The notes under the pieces: model-generated | What the model was told of the DNA's origin: nothing | The model's database searches: none | Seen by the model: only the letters and a program-made list of their open reading frames with translations | NCBI GenBank assembly: GCA_902491055.1 | Contig: CABUGI010000096.1 | Span: 1-7,044 of the forward strand | Length of the DNA stretch: 7,044 bases | Source: an uncultured Collinsella sp. | GTDB lineage: Bacteria > Actinomycetota > Coriobacteriia > Coriobacteriales > Coriobacteriaceae | Direction of reading: 5' to 3' | Part shown: positions 1 through 5,748 of the stretch, piece after piece | Position numbering within the stretch: position 1 is the stretch's first letter | How the letters are laid out: each line of letters starts with the position of its first letter | Made by a program: the position numbers and the translations under genes

Positions 1-51
1 TTCATGCAGCAGGGGCTCTCAATGTTTTTATGTCCTGCTCATATCGTCTCT

Positions 52-84
52 GCCGGCAGTTTGGGAACGTCCCTAACTGCCGGC
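52..84 (-). terminator. Hairpin just 3' of the zinc-ribbon gene, possible terminator
   Basis: A perfect 10-bp stem (52-61 with 75-84) continues, after one T/T mismatch, into a 4-bp inner stem (63-66 with 70-73) closed by a 3-nt loop. It begins 17 nt past the stop codon of the minus-strand gene, which is where an intrinsic terminator would sit. There is no U-tract directly after the stem on either strand, so it is not a canonical intrinsic terminator. It could instead be a 3'-end-stabilising hairpin or a dispersed palindromic repeat. Positions 1-51 hold nothing else I can support. Confidence 0.35.
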
Positions 85-101
85 TCGGGAACGACAAAGC
101 G

Positions 102-1085
102 CTAGTTCACTTCGACGGGTTTGGCGCCGGGGTAGCGCTCCTCAAAGTCTAGGCGGTACTTATTGTCATTGGTGCCCGCCACGTTGTCGCGCGACAGCGG
201 CGCCACGATCTCATTCTTGTGATCCGCAGGCTTGGTGTATTTCAGGCTGATCTCCCAGGCATCACAGATTGCGTCAATGCGGTGATCCAGGTCGTCATAC
301 AGGGCAACGATGTCTTTCCAGGAACTGTAGTTCTTAGAGCTCGTCGGGACGTCCAGGTCCTCGACGATGTCGTAATACTGCTCGATGGTGTCCTCTGTGC
401 GCTCGGCGACGTCGGCGAGATTTTGACGGGTGGTGCGATCTTCTCCCAGATAGCTGCCGTTGAAGTTCTGCGCGCAGCCACGGACGTAGTTGTCGAGGTC
501 TTCGAGCAAGTCGTAGTATTCGCTCAGTCGGCGGTAGAGGTTCTGCTCGGAGAGCGTTGCTTCGCCGCCATCCTCGTCGTCATCGTCATCATCGTCGTAC
601 AGGCTGTTGGGATCGCCGAGAGGCTTTAGGTCATCGTCGTCGACGTCATGGTGCAGCTTAGCTACCTCGGCAGTCGTCTGCGTGGCGGCGTTGTCGAAAG
701 GCTTGATCACAAAGAAAACGACCAGGGCGATGATGATTGCCACCAGCACAACGATAACGGCGATAAGCGGCCCGGTGCCGCTCTTTTTGGGGGCGGGGGT
801 CTGTGGCGAAGCGGGCGCGTATGCGGGAGCCGGCTCCTGTTGGGACGAGCCGCTCGCGACGGGTATGCGCTGCGTGGTCTCGACGGCCGCGGGGCCTGCG
901 GCGGGGTCGGGGCGATAGGCGAGGGGGTCGTCCGCCTTGGCTTGCGGCGTATCGAGGGAACCGGTCTGCTCGAAAGCGGGCTGGCTATCGCTCGCGGTTG
1001 TTTGCTCAACGGGTGCACCGCACGAGGTGCAGAACTTGGCATTATCTGCAAGAAGCTTGCCGCACGAGGCGCAATACCGAGACAT
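102..1085 (-). CDS. Zinc-ribbon, single-pass membrane protein with Asp-rich extracytoplasmic segment
   Basis: A 327-residue protein of unknown function. Residues 1-23 form a compact zinc ribbon, CxxC (C5, C8) then CxxC (C19, C22), of the type often found at the N-terminus of bacterial membrane proteins. Residues 25-103 are a Pro/Ala/Gln-rich linker that looks disordered. Residues 107-127 form one strongly hydrophobic helix, so the ribbon is probably cytoplasmic and the C-terminal 200 residues outside. The outer part starts with an acidic stretch (D148-D152, then seven aspartates at 164-170) and continues as a helical region rich in Tyr, Asp, Glu and Leu (about 178-285). I chose ATG at 1085 because AAAGGAG lies 5 nt upstream; a GTG at 1103 would extend the frame by six residues but would include that ribosome site. 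It is transcribed divergently from tmk with its own TATAAT. It could sense envelope or ion conditions, but that is a guess. Confidence 0.88.
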   Translation of the reverse strand: MSRYCASCGKLLADNAKFCTSCGAPVEQTTASDSQPAFEQTGSLDTPQAKADDPLAYRPDPAAGPAAVETTQRIPVASGSSQQEPAPAYAPASPQTPAPKKSGTGPLIAVIVVLVAIIIALVVFFVIKPFDNAATQTTAEVAKLHHDVDDDDLKPLGDPNSLYDDDDDDDEDGGEATLSEQNLYRRLSEYYDLLEDLDNYVRGCAQNFNGSYLGEDRTTRQNLADVAERTEDTIEQYYDIVEDLDVPTSSKNYSSWKDIVALYDDLDHRIDAICDAWEISLKYTKPADHKNEIVAPLSRDNVAGTNDNKYRLDFEERYPGAKPVEVN

Positions 1086-1122
1086 TGCCACTCCTTTCGC
1101 CACATTTCAATGCAATACGACG

Positions 1123-1128
1123 ATTATA
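1123..1128 (-). promoter_or_regulatory. -10 element of the zinc-ribbon gene
   Basis: On the minus strand this reads TATAAT, preceded by GGG, about 37 nt upstream of the ATG at 1085. Initiation would fall near 1116, giving a short leader of about 30 nt with an AAAGGAG ribosome site. The -35 region, 17 nt upstream, reads ATGGGG and is a poor match to TTGACA. The perfect hexamer and its position are the evidence. Confidence 0.55.
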
Positions 1129-1153
1129 CCCAGCGCCCAAAAATCCCCATCAT

Positions 1154-1222
1154 AAGTTGCGGTGAAATAGGGACTGTTTGGCGGTCTCAGAGCTTCAATC
1201 AGTCCCTATTTCACCGCAACTT
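1154..1222. repeat. 69-bp palindromic element with perfect 23-bp inverted arms
   Basis: The left arm, 1154-1176, and right arm, 1200-1222, are perfect reverse complements around a 23-nt centre. The arms contain GGTGAAATAGGGACTG and its complement CAGTCCCTATTTCACC. After one mismatch the pairing resumes for a few bases inside (1178-1180 with 1196-1198), so as RNA it would be a long stable hairpin on either strand. It lies in the 239-bp divergent intergenic region, upstream of both promoters, so it is badly placed for a terminator. No transposase gene or obvious target-site duplication is visible. A small dispersed palindrome (REP- or MITE-like) is the best explanation; a shared regulatory site is the alternative. 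Confidence 0.85.
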
Positions 1223-1242
1223 TGGAAAGGCACCTTTAGCCA

Positions 1243-1272
1243 TTGGGGACGCGCCGAGCACTGGGGTATCAT
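1243..1272 (+). promoter_or_regulatory. Putative promoter of the tmk-holB-ricT operon
   Basis: TTGGGG (1243-1248), an 18-nt spacer and TATCAT (1267-1272) preceded by GGGG. The -35 is weak. The GGGG-TATCAT string recurs exactly upstream of comF, and GGG-TATAAT occurs upstream of the divergent gene, which supports this as the local -10 form. The predicted leader is about 45 nt and ends in a purine-rich ribosome site (AGGAAGGGG) about 10 nt before the tmk ATG. Confidence 0.45.
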
Positions 1273-1324
1273 GGCTTGGTTGATATATCTGCATTTACGC
1301 GCCTTGTAGGAAGGGGCTGCGCCC

Positions 1325-2008
1325 ATGACTTTTGAGCCTGCTCAACATAGCTTTATCACGCTCGAGGGCGTCGATGGTGCCGGCAAGTCCACGCAGGCGC
1401 GCCTGCTTGCCCGCGCGCTCGAACTCGCTGGCTACCAGGTTGTGAGCCTGCGCGAGCCGGGCGGTACCGCCATCAGCGAAAAGATCCGTGCTCTGCTGCT
1501 CGACCCCGCCAATACGGCGATGGGCGACACTTGCGAGCTGCTGCTGTATGAGGCCGCCCGTGCCCAGCTGGTGCACGAGGTCATCGCGCCTGCCCTTGCT
1601 GCCGGCAAGGTGGTCCTGTGCGACCGCTTCTACGATTCCACAACTTGCTATCAGGCGTTTGCCGATGGCCTCGATCGCCAGATAGTGCGCGATGCCAACA
1701 ACTTGGCCGTCGCGGGGACGCACCCGGCGCTCACACTCGTCTATCACATCACGCCCGAGCAGGCGGCGCTGCGCATGGCCGACCGCGGTGCGGCAGATCG
1801 CATGGAGGCCAAGGGCATGGCCTTCCAAGAGCGTGTCTACCAGGGATTTTGCGCCATCGCCGCCGAGGAACCAAACCGCGTAAAGCTCATCGACGCGACC
1901 GCGTCCATCGAGGACGTCTTCGCGCAGACGGTCGAGCAGGTTCGCGCCTGCGGCCTCGACATTTCTCAGGACGCCGTCGCCGCCGCGCTTGCCAAGGAGG
2001 CCGAGTAA
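1325..2008 (+). CDS. tmk: Thymidylate (dTMP) kinase
   Basis: This cytoplasmic enzyme phosphorylates dTMP to dTDP with ATP, the step shared by de novo and salvage dTTP synthesis. The 227-residue length is slightly above the usual 205-215, mainly because of a short C-terminal extension. Visible motifs are the P-loop GVDGAGKST (15-23), the substrate-loop LREPGG (42-47), the DRF motif in CDRFYDSTTCYQ (99-110, where families usually have DRY..S..AYQ) and a lid segment around R154-E161 (RGAADRME). The glycine-rich P-loop combined with arginines in the lid is the pattern of bacterial-type kinases. The ATG at 1325 has AGGAAGGGG upstream. It is the first gene of an operon; its stop is followed by holB after one base, and holB's ribosome site AAGGAGG lies inside the last tmk codons, so translation is probably coupled. 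Confidence 0.97.
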   Translation: MTFEPAQHSFITLEGVDGAGKSTQARLLARALELAGYQVVSLREPGGTAISEKIRALLLDPANTAMGDTCELLLYEAARAQLVHEVIAPALAAGKVVLCDRFYDSTTCYQAFADGLDRQIVRDANNLAVAGTHPALTLVYHITPEQAALRMADRGAADRMEAKGMAFQERVYQGFCAIAAEEPNRVKLIDATASIEDVFAQTVEQVRACGLDISQDAVAAALAKEAE

Positions 2009-2009
2009 C

Positions 2010-3137
2010 ATGACCCCCGCTCAGGCAAGCCTGCTGGCCAAGCTTGACACTCAGGAACGCGTGCGCGACTTTTTGACCAATGCCGTCGCCAGCGGTCGCG
2101 CATCGCACGCCTACCTGTTTTTGGGCGCTCCCGGCGCCGGCAAGCTCGATGCCGCATGGGCGCTCGCCCAGGCCTTCCTGTGCGAGCAGGACGGCTGCGG
2201 CGCATGCGACAGCTGCGTGCGCGTTGCGCGGCACACACATCCCGACGTGCACTATTACACGCCCGAGAGCGCCACGGGCTACCTCATTGCCCAGACCCGC
2301 GAGCTGCTCGACGACGTGCCGCTGGCGCCCATCCGCGCCAAGGCCAAGGCCTACATCATCGACCGTGCCGAGCAGCTGCGCGCCAACACCGCCAACGCAC
2401 TGCTCAAAACACTCGAGGAGCCGCCCGAGGGCGTTATGTTCATCCTGCTGGGCACCTCGACAGACGTGATGTTGCCCACCATCGTGAGCCGCTGCCAGTG
2501 CGTGCCGTTTCGACTGGTGTCGCCCGCCGTGGCCGCACGTGCCGTGAGTCGCGCGACGGGTCAGGACCTCGCGCGTTGCCGCATGGCGGTCGCCGTGGCG
2601 GGAAGTCCCACGCGCGGCATCGAGTTCCTTAAGAGTGCCGAGCGCCAGGATGCCCGCCGTCAGATGGTTCGCGCCGTCGACTCGCTCATCGCTGCCGATG
2701 AGGCCGATGTACTTAGTCGTGCCAAGTCGCTCATTGTCGCCGTCAAGGCACCGCTCGCCGAGGTCAAGTCCACACAGGAAAAGGTGCTCGAGCAAAACGC
2801 CGACTACCTGTCGCGTGGAGCATTGAAGCAGCTTGAGGACCGCAACAAGCGCGAACTCAACGCGCGCGAGCGTTCGGGTATCATGGAAGCGCTGGCGAGC
2901 GCGCGGACGCTCATGCGCGACGTGCTGCTGACGCTTCAGGACGAGGCGGCCGACGTGGTGAACGAAGACGTGCGCGACACGATCGGTCGGCTTGCTGCCG
3001 CGACTAATGTTGCGGGTGCCACGCGGGCGCTCGAGGCAGTCGCGACCGCCGAGCGCAACATCGCCAGAAACGTTACTCCCCAGCTGGCCATCGAGGTCAT
3101 GCTGTTCGATATCAGGAAGGCACTGAAATGCCGTTAG
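2010..3137 (+). CDS. holB: DNA polymerase III, delta-prime clamp-loader subunit
   Basis: The delta-prime subunit is the stator of the clamp loader that places the beta clamp on primed DNA. This 375-residue protein has an AAA+ N-terminal part: a modified P-loop GAPGAGKLD (39-47), the four zinc-binding cysteines C58, C63, C66 and C69, an LLKTLEEPP helix (131-139) and the arginine-finger SRC motif (160-162). The rest is the helical collar, ending in a long helical C-terminus. The Ser/Thr that normally follows the P-loop lysine is Leu, in keeping with delta-prime proteins that do not hydrolyse ATP. The chosen ATG at 2010 has AAGGAGG 9 nt upstream; a TTG at 1989 is in frame but has no ribosome site. 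It overlaps ricT by 10 nt. The gene order tmk-holB-ricT resembles B. subtilis tmk-yaaQ-yaaR-holB-yaaT without the two small genes. Confidence 0.95.
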   Translation: MTPAQASLLAKLDTQERVRDFLTNAVASGRASHAYLFLGAPGAGKLDAAWALAQAFLCEQDGCGACDSCVRVARHTHPDVHYYTPESATGYLIAQTRELLDDVPLAPIRAKAKAYIIDRAEQLRANTANALLKTLEEPPEGVMFILLGTSTDVMLPTIVSRCQCVPFRLVSPAVAARAVSRATGQDLARCRMAVAVAGSPTRGIEFLKSAERQDARRQMVRAVDSLIAADEADVLSRAKSLIVAVKAPLAEVKSTQEKVLEQNADYLSRGALKQLEDRNKRELNARERSGIMEALASARTLMRDVLLTLQDEAADVVNEDVRDTIGRLAAATNVAGATRALEAVATAERNIARNVTPQLAIEVMLFDIRKALKCR

Positions 3138-4828
3138 TCGTACCCGTTAAGTTTACCTACGCCTCGCGCGACCTGTGGTTCGATCCGCAGGATCTGGATA
3201 TCCTCGAGGCCGATTATGCCATTTGCTCCACCGAGCGCGGAACCGAGATCGGCCTGGTCACTGCCGATCCCTTTGAGGTGCCGCAAGACGAGATCGGTCA
3301 GCCGCTCAAGCCCGTGCTGCGCGTGGCGAGCGACATCGACCTGCAGCTTGCCGATGACCTGGCCATCCAGGGCGACGAGGCCATGGTCGACTTCCGCCGC
3401 CTGGTCAAGGAGCTCGACCTCGAGATGAAGCCGGTGGGCGTCGAGTACCTGTTTGGCGGCGAGAAGGCCGTGTTCTACTTTGCAGCCGAGGAGCGCGTCG
3501 ATTTTCGCCAGCTCGTCAAGGATCTGTCCTCGACGCTGCACATTCGCGTCGATATGCGCCAGATCGGCGTGCGTGACGAGACCCGCCTGGTGGGCGGCTA
3601 TGCCCAGTGCGGACAGGAGCTCTGCTGCACGCGCTTTGGCGGACAGTTTGAGCCCGTCTCGATCCGCATGGCAAAAGAGCAGGACCTACCGCTCAACTCG
3701 TCCAAGATCAGCGGCGTTTGCGGCCGCCTGATGTGCTGCCTGCGCTATGAGTTCGAGGCATACAAGGACTTTAAGAGCCGTGCGCCCAAAAAGAAGACGC
3801 TCATCGATACGCCGCTCGGCAAGGCGCGTATTCAGGAGTATGACACGCCGCGTGAGCAGCTGGTGCTGCGCCTGGAGAACGGCAAGGTCTTTAAGGTCAA
3901 CCTAGCCGATATGACGTGCTCGGAGAGCTGCAAAAAGAAGGCTGCCGAGCAGGGCTGCAACTGCCGCCCCGACTGCGTGACGCGTGACGTGCTCGAGCGC
4001 ATCGAGTCGCCCGAGATGCGCCTGGCGCTCATGGAGCTCGACCGCGAGAACGGCGTCGACGTGGGCGATGGCCTGTCGAGCGCCGACCGTCTTGCCGGCA
4101 CGTCGATGCCCAAGCGCCGTCGTCGCGATGCTGAATCCGATGCTCGCGCCGGTCAGGGTCAGGGCGAGGGCCGTGGCCGCGGGAAGGGCCGTGGTAAGGT
4201 TGAGACACCCGAGGCCGAGGAGGCCGTCGGTGGCCGTCGTCGTCGCAAACGCTCGGGTTCGGGCGATGCCGGCGAGGCTGCAGCCACGGGCAAGAACGCC
4301 TCTCGCGAGCGCGAGGTTCAGCAGCCCCAGCAGCAGAATCGCGGCGGTGGCATGAACCCCACACGTCGTCGCCGTCGTCATCTGTCGAGCGAGGAGCGCG
4401 AGGACGCCTTCCGCGCCGCAGCTGCTCGCGAGGCTGGTGCCGCCCCCAAGGGTGGTTCGGGTTCCGATACGCCTGCCGACAAGGGCGGCAAGCAACGCAA
4501 CGATGACGAGCGCGTGCCGCGCCCGCGCCGTCGCCATTCCTCGGGCGCGCAGCAGAAGCCCTCAGTGCCCTCCGTGGCCGATCAGGTCTCGGATGGCGAG
4601 GTCAAGGTCACGCGCCGTCGTCCCGGAGATGGCGGGGGAGCGGCTGCCAAGGCTTCGCGTGGCGCCGCTCGCGACGAGCGCGAGCCGCGCGAGGATCGCG
4701 GTGGCGAGGGCTCGGCCGACCAGGGTCAAAAGCGCCGTCGCCGTCGCCGTTCCCGCAAGCCGCGCCAGGATGGCGGCGAGGGCTCGACTCCGTCTTCGTC
4801 CGCACCGCAACCGCCCGCCGGCGAATAA
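3128..4828 (+). CDS. ricT: RicT/YaaT-family PSP1 protein with long Arg-rich C-terminal tail
   Basis: RicT is a PSP1-domain protein. In Bacillus it forms the Ric (Y) complex with RicA and RicF, which binds iron-sulfur clusters and influences RNase Y-dependent mRNA processing, competence, biofilm and sporulation. Residues 1-260 carry the family core: CGQELCCTRFGG (161-172) and CGRLMCCLRYE (198-208) hold the conserved cluster cysteines C161, C166, C167, C198, C203 and C204. A second cysteine group follows (C264, C268, C277, C279, C283), which I do not recall from the Bacillus protein. From about 327 to 566 the protein is low complexity, with repeated Arg/Lys blocks (329-333, 370-375, 413-417, 467-470, 536-545) between Gly, Ala, Ser and Glu-rich spacers, probably disordered and RNA-binding. 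Bacillus RicT is about 275 residues, so this one is double length. The ATG overlaps holB, with AGGAAGG just upstream. No ricA or ricF is visible here. Confidence 0.93.
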   Translation: MPLVVPVKFTYASRDLWFDPQDLDILEADYAICSTERGTEIGLVTADPFEVPQDEIGQPLKPVLRVASDIDLQLADDLAIQGDEAMVDFRRLVKELDLEMKPVGVEYLFGGEKAVFYFAAEERVDFRQLVKDLSSTLHIRVDMRQIGVRDETRLVGGYAQCGQELCCTRFGGQFEPVSIRMAKEQDLPLNSSKISGVCGRLMCCLRYEFEAYKDFKSRAPKKKTLIDTPLGKARIQEYDTPREQLVLRLENGKVFKVNLADMTCSESCKKKAAEQGCNCRPDCVTRDVLERIESPEMRLALMELDRENGVDVGDGLSSADRLAGTSMPKRRRRDAESDARAGQGQGEGRGRGKGRGKVETPEAEEAVGGRRRRKRSGSGDAGEAAATGKNASREREVQQPQQQNRGGGMNPTRRRRRHLSSEEREDAFRAAAAREAGAAPKGGSGSDTPADKGGKQRNDDERVPRPRRRHSSGAQQKPSVPSVADQVSDGEVKVTRRRPGDGGGAAAKASRGAARDEREPREDRGGEGSADQGQKRRRRRRSRKPRQDGGEGSTPSSSAPQPPAGE

Positions 4829-4856
4829 CGCCCGCGAGCGGATTTAGCCCGCCTTG

Positions 4857-4879
4857 CCCCGAGCGCATCGGGGTATCAT
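4857..4879 (+). promoter_or_regulatory. Putative comF promoter overlapping a small palindrome
   Basis: TATCAT (4874-4879), preceded by GGGG, is identical to the -10 proposed for tmk. The -35 is not convincing: TTGCCC is only 14 nt away, and a 17-nt spacer gives GCCTTG. Directly upstream, CCCCGA (4857-4862) and TCGGGG (4868-4873) form a perfect 6-bp stem with a 5-nt loop. This could be the operator of a regulator acting at the promoter, or a weak terminator for the tmk-holB-ricT operon, 28 nt past the ricT stop; no U-run follows it. Confidence 0.4.
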
Positions 4880-4891
4880 AGCGCCGAATCA

Positions 4892-4927
4892 ACAACCCTC
4901 CCCGCGACCGAACGTAGGGAGGGTTGT
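4892..4927 (+). promoter_or_regulatory. Leader hairpin that pairs with the comF ribosome-binding site
   Basis: An 11-bp perfect stem (4892-4902 with 4917-4927) with a 14-nt loop. The 3' arm contains GGGAGGG (4917-4923), the only Shine-Dalgarno-like sequence at good spacing (8 nt) from the comF TTG at 4931, and it is fully paired with CCCTCCC in the 5' arm. If transcription starts about 7 nt after the TATCAT, the hairpin lies at the very 5' end of the message. The lack of a U-tract and the upstream promoter argue against a terminator. Confidence 0.6.
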
Positions 4928-4930
4928 GTC

Positions 4931-5737
4931 TTGAAGAGCCATCTGAACATATTGAGCCGTCTGCAGGGAGCCGGTGCCCTACCGTTTGCGGACGAATTGC
5001 TACCGTTTGCCGAGCACGCGACGTACGAGGCGCTCGAGGCATTGTCGCCAACACGATGTACCGGCTGCGAGCGCGCCGGTGCGCTTATTTGCCAAGACTG
5101 CCTGGCCGCGCTCACGCTCATCGACCCACGTCATAGCTGCACCCGATGCGGCGCCCCGTTTGGGGATTTGCTGTGCACTGAGTGTTCGGTCGAGGGCACG
5201 TCCTCGGCAATGGCGGAGGCGCTCGACCGCTGCCTGGCGTGCGCCGTCTATGCGCATCCGCTGCCGCGCATCATTAAAGCGTACAAGGACGCGGGCGAGC
5301 GACGTCTGGCTCCGTATCTGGCGGAGCTGCTCTACGACACCGCCCTGCATGCCCAGGTCGTAGCGCCCGATCGCTATGGAGGTGTGCTGTCCGGCGCGGA
5401 TGCGGTGGTGTTTGTGCCTGCGACGGCGGCAGCGTTTCGGCGGCGTGGTTTTGATCATATGGAGGCTATTGCGCGCCCATTTTGCGAGCTGTCGGGTGTT
5501 CCCCTGCTTGATGCTCTCGTCAAGTACGGGCATGGCGACCAGCGCGAACTCGGTCGTGAGGAGCGCCGCGAGCGTGCCCAAGGCATGTACGAGACGGTTG
5601 AGGATGTGCGGGGCAAGCGCCTGCTGCTTATCGACGACGTTATCACCACGGGTGCGACGATGGCAGCGGCTTCGGCGGAACTCAAGCGCGCCGGTGCCGC
5701 GGCCGTTGATGGCCTCGCTATCGCACGCGTTTGGTAG
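4931..5737 (+). CDS. comF: ComF-family phosphoribosyltransferase-like protein
   Basis: ComF proteins combine an N-terminal zinc finger with a type I phosphoribosyltransferase fold. They are needed for DNA uptake in naturally competent bacteria (B. subtilis ComFC, Haemophilus ComF), where they probably act in the cytoplasm on incoming single strands. The 268 residues show cysteine pairs C43/C46, C54/C57, C70/C73 and C82/C85, the ComF signature RRGFDH (171-176), the QREL...R..RAQGMYET region (204-222) and the PRPP-binding loop LLLIDDVITTGATM (231-244). There is a 40-residue extension ahead of the first zinc pair, with a 7-residue repeat. The start is TTG: no ATG occurs in frame before residue 94, no in-frame GTG is visible near the start, and only TTG 4931 has a ribosome site. 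The next gene begins 11 nt after its stop. Competence itself cannot be shown from this window. Confidence 0.93.
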   Translation: MKSHLNILSRLQGAGALPFADELLPFAEHATYEALEALSPTRCTGCERAGALICQDCLAALTLIDPRHSCTRCGAPFGDLLCTECSVEGTSSAMAEALDRCLACAVYAHPLPRIIKAYKDAGERRLAPYLAELLYDTALHAQVVAPDRYGGVLSGADAVVFVPATAAAFRRRGFDHMEAIARPFCELSGVPLLDALVKYGHGDQRELGREERRERAQGMYETVEDVRGKRLLLIDDVITTGATMAAASAELKRAGAAAVDGLAIARVW

Positions 5738-5748
5738 GGGTGGTTCAG

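Noticed and set aside
8..39. Possible hairpin with 6-bp arms near the left edge
   Set aside because: Short arms and a 20-nt loop are expected by chance.
1086..1103. GTG start at 1103 for the zinc-ribbon gene
   Set aside because: The six extra residues would be encoded by the AAAGGAG ribosome site of the ATG at 1085, and the zinc ribbon begins right after that ATG.
1154..1222. Bidirectional intrinsic terminator
   Set aside because: It lies upstream of both divergent genes and neither arm is followed by a U-run.
1887..2795. 302-codon open frame on the minus strand opposite tmk and holB
   Set aside because: It is a shadow of GC-rich coding sequence. holB is supported on the plus strand by motifs along its length, and this frame has no ribosome site or recognisable domain.
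4230..4380. Repeated CGTCGTCGC-like units in ricT as a possible repeat array
   Set aside because: They are codon repeats for arginine blocks in frame, without regular spacing or constant unit; not a CRISPR array or satellite.
3902..4537. 211-codon minus-strand frame opposite the ricT tail
   Set aside because: It is Ala/Thr/Leu-rich, as expected from the antisense of Arg/Gly/Ala codon repeats; no motif or ribosome site.
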